Shown here: in pieces, positions 1-6,710 of the stretch
How positions within the stretch are numbered: the first letter of the stretch is position 1
Layout of the letters: each line of letters starts with the position of its first letter
Translations under genes and position numbers: made by a program
NCBI GenBank assembly: GCA_045645245.1
Contig: JAZRIK010000042.1
Span: 1-16,910, forward strand
Origin: Scatosoma sp045645245
Lineage (GTDB): Bacteria; Bacillota; Clostridia; Christensenellales; Borkfalkiaceae
Direction: 5' to 3'
DNA length: 16,910 bases
The notes under the pieces: model-generated
What the model saw: the letters and a program-made list of their open reading frames with translations, nothing else
Database searches by the model: none
Told to the model about the DNA's origin: nothing

Positions 1-277
1 ACGCTTCCATGCATCTATCGAACGTCAAACCGTGGTCATAGTGCACGACAACGGGCACTTTTGCGCGTTTTGCCGCCGCAATTACGCTGGGCGCGATGAG
101 TTGCAACTCACCGAACGGCAACAAAATTTCCGCCGTACCGATAACGATGGGCGAGTTCATTTCTTCCGCCGCCTCAATCGCCGCTTGGAGCATGTCCGAA
201 TCGGTCGTATTGAAAAGCCCCACGCCATAATGTTCTTTTTGTGCTTTTTTAAGCACGTCGTTTAAGTTTACAAGCAT
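1..277 (-). CDS. Class II ketose-bisphosphate aldolase, N-terminal part (cut by window edge)
   Basis: The 92 visible residues match the N-terminus of class II (zinc-dependent) fructose- or tagatose-bisphosphate aldolases, which cleave a ketose 1,6-bisphosphate to dihydroxyacetone phosphate and glyceraldehyde 3-phosphate. The start MLVNLNDVLKKAQ and the segment VVVHYDHGLTFDRCMEA are typical. In HYDHG (residues 79-83), Asp81 corresponds to the catalytic Asp and His82 to a zinc ligand. The family is usually about 280-310 residues, so roughly two thirds lie beyond base 1. The ATG at 275-277 overlaps the last 10 bases of the kinase gene, and a GGAG-type ribosome site lies within that gene's end, so translation is probably coupled. 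The N-terminus cannot distinguish fructose- from tagatose-bisphosphate. It is the last visible gene of a four-gene operon and the likely aldol-cleavage step of its pathway. Confidence 0.9.
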   Translation of the reverse strand, partial: MLVNLNDVLKKAQKEHYGVGLFNTTDSDMLQAAIEAAEEMNSPIVIGTAEILLPFGELQLIAPSVIAAAKRAKVPVVVHYDHGLTFDRCMEA

Positions 278-1236
278 ATTTTTCTCCTGTTCAAATTTTT
301 ACAAAGATCTTTGATTTGTTCTTCCGTGCGCATACCGCTCACCGCATCCGCCTGCGAAAGCGCCGCAACTGCCGCCGCCGACGCAAACGATAAAATTTGC
401 TCGTCTGTATCACCGCGGTAAATACCGATCAACGCGCCTGCGCAAAACGCGTCGCCTGCCCCCGTCGTACCCTTGATAAAGCCCGCGGGAATATCATAGG
501 ACGGAACGCAAGTGAAACCGTCATTCGAAAGGCATACGCCTACTTCGGGCGTGTGAATGATTACCCGTTCTTTCACACCGTACTCTTTGAGCGTTTGCGC
601 AATCTTGCGTAAATTTTCTTTTATCGGCTCAATGCCCGTCATCGCGCCCGCTTCCACTTCGTTGATAATCAAATTATCCGTATAAGCAAGGCAAGGCAAA
701 ACCTGTTTGTAGCGGTCAGAATTTTCACTGACAAGGTCAATGGACGTTTTTACGCCCCTTTCCTGCGCGGCTTTCAAAATTTTCATTCCGTCGCCTGCAT
801 CTACCTTATCCAGCAATAAAAAGTAGCCCAGGTGCAGCATTTTAACGTTTAACGCATCAAAATCCACGTGTTCCGCGCCAAAAGCGGCACTCGCGCCCGC
901 GTAAGTAAAGAACGTACGCTGCCCGCCCGTCACACTCATTACTTCGGTGAAGCTGGTTTTATCATTCGCAACGCAAACGCCGCTGCAATCGATACCGTTT
1001 TCCCGTAAAGTCGAACGCATAAAATCCCCGTTATCGTCCGCACCGATACAGCCCACTGCTTTCACGTCCAAATCGGGTTTTATGCGCTTTAAGTCGATGG
1101 CGACGTTGGGCACGCAGCCGCCAACCGATTTTTGCACGCTCTTGATTTTCGTCAGCTCCCCTGCGCTGGGGTACGCCGAAATTTCATTGATGTTATCGAC
1201 GAGAATGGTTCCCGCCACCGCAATTCCGCTTTTCAT
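268..1236 (-). CDS. PfkB-family carbohydrate kinase
   Basis: This 322-residue protein belongs to the PfkB/ribokinase family, which phosphorylates sugars or sugar phosphates with ATP. Visible marks are the N-terminal strand IAVAGTILVDNI, the substrate-side segment GGCVPNVAIDL (residues 39-49), and the family signature GTTGAGDAFCAG (residues 256-267) with catalytic Asp262 and its anion hole. Next to an aldolase and a sugar-phosphate isomerase, it probably makes the ketose bisphosphate the aldolase cuts (inference); a fructose-6-P, tagatose-6-P or other substrate cannot be told apart. I chose the ATG at 1236, 19 bases after the previous stop, because the fold begins directly after it. A TTG at 1272 would add 12 residues and overlap the upstream gene. 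Neither start has a clear Shine-Dalgarno site, so translation may depend on reinitiation. Confidence 0.9.
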   Translation of the reverse strand: MKSGIAVAGTILVDNINEISAYPSAGELTKIKSVQKSVGGCVPNVAIDLKRIKPDLDVKAVGCIGADDNGDFMRSTLRENGIDCSGVCVANDKTSFTEVMSVTGGQRTFFTYAGASAAFGAEHVDFDALNVKMLHLGYFLLLDKVDAGDGMKILKAAQERGVKTSIDLVSENSDRYKQVLPCLAYTDNLIINEVEAGAMTGIEPIKENLRKIAQTLKEYGVKERVIIHTPEVGVCLSNDGFTCVPSYDIPAGFIKGTTGAGDAFCAGALIGIYRGDTDEQILSFASAAAVAALSQADAVSGMRTEEQIKDLCKNLNRRKICL

Positions 1237-1255
1237 AATCGTTTTTACGCGCGGA

Positions 1256-2203
1256 TTAGTTGCATTCGGCAACCAACGGACCCGCCAACTCTTTCAAGAA
1301 GAATAATCTACCTGCAAGCGTAGGAATATACGACGACGTAATCCAAGGCGTCGTGCCGTGACGGAGCGTCATCCAAAGGGAAAGACCTTGCCATTGCATT
1401 CCGCGGCCAAGCGTACCGTCCGCACCGCCGATGGCGTAGTCTGCCTGCAAGAAAAGGCCGGGGCCGATGGTGTTCGCGCGGCAAGGCACGAGCGGCGTTC
1501 TCGATTTGAAGCTGGTAAGCGCGTTTTGTTCTACCGTCAAAGGATGAATTTTCGCCGCAATACGATAAGGCGCTTTTTCCCATTCGCAAGCACAGCTATA
1601 ATCTGCCGCAAAGTGCGGTTCCCAGAACGCGATATGGCACATTCTGCCGATACCGTACACCAAAATCAGCTTTGCGCCTTCTTTTTTGAGCGCGGCGATT
1701 TTGTCGGGATAGGTAGGCAAGTTTTCTTTGGTTGCAAAATTTCTTTGGTTTTTCGGCACCGTCAATTCGCCAAGCGGATTGAAAAGCGCTTGTTCCATTG
1801 CGTACTGGAATGCGCCGGGGTTATCGGACGCAAGCGTATTGCCTTCGCTGTCCGCCCATTCGTCCATATTAAACGTATAAACGTGCTCGCAGGAAACCTT
1901 CCATTCTTTTAAGAAATATACCACCCATTTGTACATACCCATAGGTCCTACGGGCAAAATGAACGCTACCTTTTCGTTTCTTTCTTTCGCAAGCTTAATT
2001 TGCATTGCAATTTCGTGACCCATATACGTTTCAAATTCGCCCAAGCTGTCGCATTGTACGGGCGTGAAATCTTTATTCCAGAATGCTTGACGGTTCGTGA
2101 TCGTTTCAGGTGCGTCGATGCACGCGTCAATCTTTGCAAAATCCCAGCCTGCGGGATAAAAACCTTCGAGCATACTGCCTTTTACCGTTGAATTGAAATC
2201 CAT
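1256..2203 (-). CDS. NagB-like glucosamine-6-phosphate deaminase/isomerase family protein with altered active site
   Basis: This 315-residue protein resembles the NagB/6-phosphogluconolactonase superfamily, whose NagB members convert glucosamine 6-phosphate to fructose 6-phosphate and ammonia. The phosphate-loop region is LPVGPMGMYKW (83-93), and FNMDEW (111-116) carries the acidic residues equivalent to the general base region of NagB. The third motif reads GIGRMCHIAFWEP (184-196), where NagB has GxGxDGHIAFNEP: the His and Glu are kept, but the Asp of the ring-opening triad is replaced by Met187. The protein is about 45 residues longer than E. coli NagB. A good AAAGGAG site precedes the ATG. 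It lies 68 bases after the PIG-L deacetylase, which could supply the free amino sugar. It may be a NagB variant for another amino-sugar phosphate or an isomerase with different chemistry. The family call is firm and the reaction is not. Confidence 0.82.
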   Translation of the reverse strand: MDFNSTVKGSMLEGFYPAGWDFAKIDACIDAPETITNRQAFWNKDFTPVQCDSLGEFETYMGHEIAMQIKLAKERNEKVAFILPVGPMGMYKWVVYFLKEWKVSCEHVYTFNMDEWADSEGNTLASDNPGAFQYAMEQALFNPLGELTVPKNQRNFATKENLPTYPDKIAALKKEGAKLILVYGIGRMCHIAFWEPHFAADYSCACEWEKAPYRIAAKIHPLTVEQNALTSFKSRTPLVPCRANTIGPGLFLQADYAIGGADGTLGRGMQWQGLSLWMTLRHGTTPWITSSYIPTLAGRLFFLKELAGPLVAECN

Positions 2204-2271
2204 TGTTTATATCTCCTTTATCTATATATTTTTCGTGAAACTTTTTATGTGAAACGCCTATGTAATTTTGC

Positions 2272-2994
2272 TTATGGCAACAAGCGTTTCGTGGTGCCTT
2301 TTAAGTACACTTGGCATTGTCTAAACCCTTCCGCGTACCCTGCGCCGCATTGATAGCCGCGATAACGGCTGCACGTTTTTACCATATCCGCAAAATCGAT
2401 GCCGTCGTGCTCGCGCATCCATACAAGCTGACTTTCGTGGCATTCGAGCATATCGATTTTTAAGTCGATTTCGTCGGTAATATCCACAAACTCCGTGGGG
2501 TTAAAATTCACCCCTGCCAGCGTGTCCATATAATAGATAGGTACGAGCTTTGCAGGTCCGCAGCCCTTGCTGTACGTTTCGCAGGTACTCTTATAATTAG
2601 GCAAGGTCGCCGTAAAGCTTGCGTCAAACACCAGCCGAGATACAGCCGTATGGTCGGGCATATAATCGTCGGGGTTGTGCGTGATTATAAAATCGGGATT
2701 AGCATACTTGATGATATCCACAAGCTTATCTCTCGCCGCTTGGTTGTTGTCGTAAATGTCGAGATCGTTAAAGTTCGCGCAAATCACTTCGATACCCGCC
2801 ATCGCGCCCGCCTTTTTCGCTTCCGCTGCGCGGATTTTCGTCAGCTCGTCGGGCGGAATGATTACGTGTCCCAAATTTCCCGTCGAAACGTGGCAAACAA
2901 TAACCGTGTCGCCCCGTTTTACGCATTTGGCAAGCGTTCCGCTGCACGCAATTTCGATATCGTCGGGATGTGCACCGATTGCTAAAACTCGCAT
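2272..2994 (-). CDS. PIG-L (LmbE-like) family N-deacetylase
   Basis: The 240-residue protein has the hallmarks of PIG-L/LmbE zinc-dependent deacetylases, which remove acetyl from N-acetylglucosamine-type groups. It opens with MRVLAIGAHPDDIE, the AHPDD motif (residues 8-12) supplying the catalytic Asp and zinc ligands. A second block, HNPDDYMPDHTAVSRL (106-121), provides the third zinc His in the usual PDH context. An in-frame extension 20 codons upstream exists, but the ATG at 2994 has a strong AAAAGGAG site 7 bases before it and starts exactly where the fold does. It is the first gene of the operon that continues with the NagB-like, kinase and aldolase genes, and it is divergent from an AraC regulator. 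That context suggests it prepares a catabolic substrate by deacetylation rather than making a thiol or lipid precursor (inference). Confidence 0.9.
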   Translation of the reverse strand: MRVLAIGAHPDDIEIACSGTLAKCVKRGDTVIVCHVSTGNLGHVIIPPDELTKIRAAEAKKAGAMAGIEVICANFNDLDIYDNNQAARDKLVDIIKYANPDFIITHNPDDYMPDHTAVSRLVFDASFTATLPNYKSTCETYSKGCGPAKLVPIYYMDTLAGVNFNPTEFVDITDEIDLKIDMLECHESQLVWMREHDGIDFADMVKTCSRYRGYQCGAGYAEGFRQCQVYLKGTTKRLLP

Positions 2995-3023
2995 ATTGTT
3001 TCTCCTTTTTTTAATCGTTTTCT

Positions 3024-3040
3024 TAATTGTATCACAATTA
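3024..3040. promoter_or_regulatory. Inverted repeat over the operon -10 (candidate operator)
   Basis: TAATTGT (3024-3030) and ACAATTA (3034-3040) form a perfect 7-bp inverted repeat with a 3-base centre, covering the -10 of the leftward operon promoter. A dimeric regulator bound here would block that promoter. The sequence is AT-rich, so chance is possible. Confidence 0.4.
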
Positions 3041-3054
3041 TTTTCTTTATACAA
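3026..3054 (-). promoter_or_regulatory. Promoter of the deacetylase-isomerase-kinase-aldolase operon
   Basis: On the minus strand there is a TTGTAT -35 (3049-3054), a 17-base spacer and a TACAAT -10 (3026-3031), about 30 bases ahead of the deacetylase ATG. It is the only good sigma-A-like site between the divergent genes for this direction. Two palindromes overlap it. Confidence 0.6.
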
Positions 3055-3063
3055 TGGTATAAA
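3046..3063. promoter_or_regulatory. Inverted repeat over the operon -35 (candidate operator)
   Basis: TTTATAC (3046-3052) and GTATAAA (3057-3063) form a perfect 7-bp inverted repeat with a 4-base centre, overlapping the -35 of the leftward promoter. AraC-family proteins usually bind direct repeats, so this may belong to another regulator or be a chance palindrome. Confidence 0.35.
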
Positions 3064-3110
3064 GTCCGCAAAAAGAGTAAAATATTCCGCTCTTAAATAA
3101 TTGAAAATAA

Positions 3111-3140
3111 TTGACAGGATTTGCCTATCTATGGTATGAT
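3111..3140 (+). promoter_or_regulatory. Promoter of the AraC regulator gene
   Basis: A consensus TTGACA (3111-3116), an 18-base spacer and TATGAT (3135-3140) point rightward. The -10 ends 6 bases before the ATG at 3147, so the expected transcription start coincides with the start codon and the message would have no leader. Confidence 0.75.
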
Positions 3141-3146
3141 AGAAAT

Positions 3147-4028
3147 ATGGAAAAACGATATTATAAGCATAAGTTGGAAAATTTGATTGTTATCGAGCGT
3201 ATGGTCACGCTGCATTATTTTGAGTTCGACAAGGATTTTTGCGGACCGAGCGAAGCGCACGATTTTTGGGAGCTTGTCTATGCGGATAAGGCAGGCGTTA
3301 TTTGCACGGCGGACGGACGGGAAATTTTGCTTTCACAAGGCGAAGTGCTGTTCCATAAGCCGAATGAAGCGCATTCGTTGCGCGCGGACGGGAAAAACGC
3401 GCCCAACGTGTTTATTATTTCGTTTGTTTGCAAAAGTCAAGCAATGCGCTTTTTCGAGAATAAAAAACTCACTTTGCCACCGTCGTTGTTGCGGTTTATT
3501 TATTCGATTATCGAAGAAGGGCAAAAAACGTTCGATATGCCTTATTCTGACCCGAACGTAAAGAAGATGGCGCTGCATTCTAAGCCCGCCTTGGGCGGAC
3601 AGCAAATGATTAAGAATTTTTTGGAAATTTTGCTTGTGAATTTGATGCGGCAGGAATCGGGGAAAGAGAATGCCGAAGCGGTGTTTTTGCCGCTGGAAGA
3701 AACGCAAACGCCCGTTGCCGAGCGCGTGATTGCGTTTTTGAAAGAACGCGTGGGCGAAAAGCTGGAGATTTCCGACGTTTGCGACGCGTTGCATTATAAC
3801 AAATCGTACATTTTTCAGCAATTCAAAAAGGCGACGAATGATTCGGTTATGGCGTACTTTACCAAGCTAAAAATCGACGCCGCCAAGCGGTATTTACGCG
3901 AGACTGATTTATCCATTGCGCAAATTGCCGATAAGCTGGCGTTCGATACGCCCAATTATTTTAGCAAAACGTTCAAAAAAGTGACGGGGTACACCCCTTT
4001 ACGTTATAAAAAAATGCGAAAGAGTTAA
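3147..4028 (+). CDS. AraC-family transcriptional regulator
   Basis: This 293-residue protein has the two-part AraC layout. An N-terminal cupin-like sensor spans roughly residues 20-110, with HDFWELVYADKAG followed by GEVLFHKPNEAHSL, the usual effector-binding barrel. The C-terminal double helix-turn-helix covers about 190-290: ISDVCDALHYNKSYIFQQFKK is the first reader helix region and IAQIADKLAFDTPNYFSKTFKKVTGYTPLRY is the strongly conserved second one. It is divergent from the amino-sugar operon, so it probably activates that operon in response to the sugar or an intermediate (inference from arrangement and family). A longer start at 3111 (TTG) lies inside the -35 element and is rejected. 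The ATG at 3147 has no Shine-Dalgarno site. A factor-independent terminator follows about 90 bases after the stop. Confidence 0.93.
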   Translation: MEKRYYKHKLENLIVIERMVTLHYFEFDKDFCGPSEAHDFWELVYADKAGVICTADGREILLSQGEVLFHKPNEAHSLRADGKNAPNVFIISFVCKSQAMRFFENKKLTLPPSLLRFIYSIIEEGQKTFDMPYSDPNVKKMALHSKPALGGQQMIKNFLEILLVNLMRQESGKENAEAVFLPLEETQTPVAERVIAFLKERVGEKLEISDVCDALHYNKSYIFQQFKKATNDSVMAYFTKLKIDAAKRYLRETDLSIAQIADKLAFDTPNYFSKTFKKVTGYTPLRYKKMRKS

Positions 4029-4050
4029 GGAAAAGCTGTTAAGGCATTTT

Positions 4051-4075
4051 TAGATTCTTCACTTCGTTCAGAATG
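4051..4075. repeat. Partly palindromic fragment of a possible dispersed intergenic repeat
   Basis: The stretch around TTCTTCACTTCGTTCAGAAT (about 4055-4074) is imperfectly palindromic (ATTCT ... AGAAT). From memory it resembles a short intergenic repeat widespread in Firmicutes and gut genomes; no search was possible. It lies between the AraC stop and the terminator and codes for nothing visible. Confidence 0.35.
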
Positions 4076-4119
4076 CAAGTTGTATGGATTGAAACAATAA
4101 TATGTTCAAATAAAGAAAT

Positions 4120-4146
4120 AAGACCGCAAACCAACTGCGGTCTTTT
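4120..4146. terminator. Bidirectional intrinsic terminator between the AraC and XRE genes
   Basis: AAGACCGCA (4120-4128) pairs perfectly with TGCGGTCTT (4136-4144) around a 7-base loop, followed by T residues. On the other strand, A-rich flanking sequence gives a weaker U-tract. It serves the two convergent genes; the XRE stop codon begins at the edge of the stem. Confidence 0.85.
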
Positions 4147-4351
4147 AATATTCTTCTCTTCCTAACAGATAATCGACGGAAACGTCAAAACAATCGGCAA
4201 GTTTTACGAGATTTTCCAAACTCGGCTCGGACGTACCGTTTTCATAACGGATATACGACGGTTGCGCAATATTTAGATAATCGGCAATTTGGCGTTGTGT
4301 CAAGCCGTTTAGCTTTCTTTGCTCTATCAAGCGTTCTTGAAAAATTTTCAT
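4145..4351 (-). CDS. Small XRE (Cro/CI)-family helix-turn-helix repressor
   Basis: The 68-residue protein is a single helix-turn-helix domain of the XRE family: RLIEQRKLNGLTQRQIADYL, then NIAQPSYIRYENGTSEPSLENLVKLADCFDVSVDYLLG, the usual five-helix order ending in the VDYLLG helix. It has no separate sensor domain, so it probably acts as a simple DNA-bound dimer. An AAAGGGG site sits ahead of the ATG. It is divergent from a membrane-anchored protein. The shared 90-base gap holds two copies of a palindrome with identical ATAGC/GCTAT arms, which fits a repressor controlling its own gene and its neighbour (inference). What would relieve repression is not visible. Confidence 0.92.
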   Translation of the reverse strand: MKIFQERLIEQRKLNGLTQRQIADYLNIAQPSYIRYENGTSEPSLENLVKLADCFDVSVDYLLGREEY

Positions 4352-4369
4352 CTTTTATTCCCCTTTCTC

Positions 4370-4398
4370 TTGACAATTATAGCATTTTGCTATATACT
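4370..4398 (+). promoter_or_regulatory. Near-consensus promoter of the membrane-anchored protein gene
   Basis: TTGACA (4370-4375), a 17-base spacer and TATACT (4393-4398) make one of the strongest promoter matches in the window. One XRE-type palindrome lies inside the spacer and another lies just after the expected transcription start. Confidence 0.85.
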
Positions 4399-4406
4399 AT
4401 ATACAA
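4376..4406 (-). promoter_or_regulatory. Overlapping divergent promoter of the XRE gene
   Basis: On the minus strand there is a perfect TATAAT (4376-4381) and a TTGTAT-like -35 (4401-4406) at a long 19-base spacing; GTATAT at 4399-4404 gives 17. It lies face to face with the rightward promoter, so the two promoters compete and share operator DNA. Confidence 0.6.
4379..4393. promoter_or_regulatory. Operator palindrome 1 of the XRE module
   Basis: ATAGC-ATTTT-GCTAT has 5-bp arms identical to those of the second copy at 4411-4425. It lies between the -35 and -10 of the rightward promoter and over the -10 of the leftward one. Confidence 0.75.
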
Positions 4407-4410
4407 AAAT

Positions 4411-4425
4411 ATAGCTAATTGCTAT
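4411..4425. promoter_or_regulatory. Operator palindrome 2 of the XRE module
   Basis: ATAGC-TAATT-GCTAT repeats the arms of the first copy. The two centres are 32 bp apart, about three helical turns, so two dimers could sit on the same DNA face. It lies in the 5' leader of the rightward gene, just before its AAAGGA ribosome site. Confidence 0.75.
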
Positions 4426-4441
4426 CAAAAAGGAATATTAT

Positions 4442-5494
4442 ATGAATTTAGAATCGACTGCAGAAACTGTTAAACCGCAAAAAAAGATAAAAGTTTGGAT
4501 GATACTTGTTGCAATTTTGGCAATTAGTTATCTATTAAGTCTTATCACTAAATGCACATATGACCCTTATGAAGCTGTGAAAGACGAATACTTAAAAAAC
4601 GATTTAATAAATGCACTAAGCGAAATGCAAGTTGACAAATCAGAGGTATCTGATTTTGAGAAAATCGACAATTGGGCAGGTGGAGAACGTTATAGTTTTA
4701 CCTACTCAAATAAGATAACGCTAACCGTTTATTGTAATATGAGTTCAACAATCGACTCTATTAATTATGGCGAAATAAAGCTATATTATCGGGGATACGA
4801 AACATATAATGTCAACGATTATATCTTCAACGAAGCCTATCGTTTAGATTTACAAATAAAATCTGAAGACATCGTTTCTTTATACCTAAACTATCCCGCT
4901 ACTGCAAAATTTTCTTCTTCCTATTGGACAAGTGCAAGATATGATAATATTTATTATTTAGCCAGTACTGTAGAAGCAGCCAATGCTTTTGGCGTGTATA
5001 GTACCTATAATTTCAAAATTGCGTATCATGTCGTTGAAGAAGGCGATTCTTGGAAATATAAAGCCGTCTATCTTTCTTTGGGCGGTAAAGTGCAATTTAA
5101 CTACTTAGATGATTATGTTTCAAAAGAAGAACGAAAAACCGTCGAGCCAAAATATCCGCTGAAAAACGCGACCACTACAGTTGGAATCCATCTACAATAC
5201 GCTTCATTGGGAGAATACGGAAAAGAAGAAATCGTCGATGGAGAAACCTATATTTTTTATTGCATTCCATCGGGTAAATATTTAGTCACCAACCACGGCA
5301 ATATGGGAACGATTTTTGTGGCAAGTGATGAAATGAAAAAGAATTCGTCTGGATATTTAGAGAGTGTAGATCAAAAAGTATATACTTTCAAAACAGGTAG
5401 CAATGGAGCTACGATGGAAATTGAGGTGCCTGAAAAATATCATATTGAGCTCTCTATGCAAACAAACATAAATTTACAGAAAATCGATGAATGA
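4442..5494 (+). CDS. Membrane-anchored protein of unknown function
   Basis: I do not recognise a family in this 350-residue protein. A charged N-terminal stretch (KPQKKIK) is followed by one hydrophobic segment at about 18-36 (WMILVAILAISYLLSLI). The rest (about 310 residues) is hydrophilic, rich in Tyr, Lys and Ser, and probably lies outside the membrane. A C-terminal part from about residue 240 contains short beta-like stretches such as GETYIFYCIPSGKYLVTN and ATMEIEVPEKYHIELSM. There is no Cys lipobox. The ATG follows an AAAGGA site. Base composition is clearly more AT-rich than the neighbouring amino-sugar and yfcE genes, which may indicate acquisition. Two terminators isolate it together with the divergent XRE gene, so the pair looks like a self-contained module. 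No enzyme motif is visible. Confidence 0.8.
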   Translation: MNLESTAETVKPQKKIKVWMILVAILAISYLLSLITKCTYDPYEAVKDEYLKNDLINALSEMQVDKSEVSDFEKIDNWAGGERYSFTYSNKITLTVYCNMSSTIDSINYGEIKLYYRGYETYNVNDYIFNEAYRLDLQIKSEDIVSLYLNYPATAKFSSSYWTSARYDNIYYLASTVEAANAFGVYSTYNFKIAYHVVEEGDSWKYKAVYLSLGGKVQFNYLDDYVSKEERKTVEPKYPLKNATTTVGIHLQYASLGEYGKEEIVDGETYIFYCIPSGKYLVTNHGNMGTIFVASDEMKKNSSGYLESVDQKVYTFKTGSNGATMEIEVPEKYHIELSMQTNINLQKIDE

Positions 5495-5521
5495 TTTTAC
5501 TTCATAATTACATTATTAAAA

Positions 5522-5566
5522 AATAATACCCTTTTAACGCAATGTTAGAAGGGTATTATTTTTTTT
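5522..5566. terminator. Bidirectional intrinsic terminator
   Basis: AATAATACCCTT (5522-5533) pairs with AAGGGTATTATT (5549-5560); further pairs, including one G-U, extend the stem to about 17 bp around the loop GCAAT. A T-run follows on the plus strand and matching A residues precede it, so it can end both the membrane-protein gene and the leftward yfcE-like gene. Confidence 0.9.
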
Positions 5567-5579
5567 ATTATTCATTCAC

Positions 5580-6062
5580 TCAAAACACGCTTTCGCCGAC
5601 AAGGACAGGCGTGATTTTGTCGCCGTTTATCACCAAATAGCAATAGCTCCCCCCATCGCCCACTTTGCGTTGAAACGAACCGGGATTGATGAGCGTCACT
5701 CCATCGATTTCCGTTATATCCGCGCGGTGGGTATGCCCGTACAAAGCAATTTCGCAATTCCGCGCCTTTGCGGCGTGGGCAAGCGCGGTTAGGTCGGTTT
5801 TTACTCCGTACTGATGCCCGTGGCAATAAAAAATAGACGTTTTTTCCACTTCCAAAACGCCGTAAGCAGGAAAATGGGGCGCAAAATCGCAATTCCCTGC
5901 GCAAAAGTACGTTTTATCGGGAAAATCGCGCAAGAGCTCGTAAATTTCCGACGCGCCGTCGCCCAAATGCACGATATAATCGTTTTCTTCAAGGATTGCG
6001 CGAAGCGATTGCAAGCCGCACTTTTTGCCGTGCGTGTCGGATATAATCACCAACTTTTTCAT
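5580..6062 (-). CDS. YfcE/MJ0936-type metallophosphoesterase
   Basis: This 160-residue protein carries all the metal-binding blocks of the small calcineurin-like phosphodiesterases of the YfcE/MJ0936 family: ISDTHG (7-12), HLGDGASEI (32-40), GNCDF (57-61, Asn and Asp), HGHQYG (81-86), YGHTHRADI (108-116) and NPGSF. The length is normal for the family. Members cleave artificial phosphodiesters, and the physiological substrate is generally not settled. Its ATG at 6062 shares the tetranucleotide ATGA with the stop of the RdgB gene, so the two are translationally coupled; this pairing is common in Firmicutes (from general knowledge). An extension 12 codons upstream would run into rdgB and is unlikely. 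Confidence 0.93.
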   Translation of the reverse strand: MKKLVIISDTHGKKCGLQSLRAILEENDYIVHLGDGASEIYELLRDFPDKTYFCAGNCDFAPHFPAYGVLEVEKTSIFYCHGHQYGVKTDLTALAHAAKARNCEIALYGHTHRADITEIDGVTLINPGSFQRKVGDGGSYCYLVINGDKITPVLVGESVF

Positions 6063-6676
6063 TCGTTTGCTCCGCTTTCGCGTTCGTATTCTTGCCAAAG
6101 CGCGAGCATTTTTTGCAGGGCTCTATACCGATGCGAAACGGAATTTTTCTCTTCGGGCGTGGCTACGCCAAATGATTTTTTCAAATCGTCGCTTTCAAAT
6201 ATCGAGTCGTAGCCAAAACCGCCGTTCCCTACTTCTTCGCGTAAAATTTTGCCGTGCGTTTGCCCGATTGCGGTCAGCGTTTTGCCGTTTGGATACACCA
6301 GCGCGATTGCGCTTACAAAGTGTGCCGTTCGATTACTTTCATTTTCTAAATCGGTAAGTAATTTATCACGGTTTTTCTTGTCGTTGCCGTGCTCGCCTGC
6401 GTATCGCGCGCTATACACGCCCGGCTTACCGCCGAGCGCATCTACGCACAGTCCGCTATCGTCCGCAAGTACCATTTCGCCAAGTGCTTTTGCCGCGGCG
6501 GTTGCTTTGATAATTGCGTTTTCTTCAAACGTTGCACCCGATTCTTCCACGTCGTCGTTATAGCCCATTTGCTTTTGCGAAACCACTTCAAAATCGGTAA
6601 AAATCGCGGCGATTTCTTGTATTTTATGCGCGTTGCCCGACGCTACGATTAAGCGTCTTTTTTTGATTGGTTGCAT
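6059..6676 (-). CDS. rdgB: RdgB/HAM1-family XTP/dITP pyrophosphatase
   Basis: This cytosolic house-cleaning enzyme hydrolyses XTP, ITP and dITP to the monophosphates and pyrophosphate, keeping deaminated purines out of nucleic acids. The 205-residue protein shows the family blocks in order: ASGNAHKIQEI (12-22), the acidic ATFEENAIIKATAAA segment, ADDSGLCVDALGGKPGVYSARYAG (71-94), GNGGFGYDSIF (150-160) and SHRYRAL (181-187). I chose the ATG at 6676 because AAGGGGG lies 5 bases upstream and the fold begins there; the upstream in-frame ATG at 6739 would start inside the promoter -35. It precedes and overlaps the yfcE-like gene by 4 bases. Confidence 0.95.
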   Translation of the reverse strand: MQPIKKRRLIVASGNAHKIQEIAAIFTDFEVVSQKQMGYNDDVEESGATFEENAIIKATAAAKALGEMVLADDSGLCVDALGGKPGVYSARYAGEHGNDKKNRDKLLTDLENESNRTAHFVSAIALVYPNGKTLTAIGQTHGKILREEVGNGGFGYDSIFESDDLKKSFGVATPEEKNSVSHRYRALQKMLALWQEYERESGANE

Positions 6677-6710
6677 ACCTGCCCCCTTGGTTTTGATATT
6701 TTTCCATATT

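Noticed and set aside
1358..1912. Long plus-strand open frame of 184 codons opposite the NagB-like gene
   Set aside because: The minus-strand frame has clear family motifs and a ribosome site; the plus-strand product has no recognisable features and no promoter or ribosome site.
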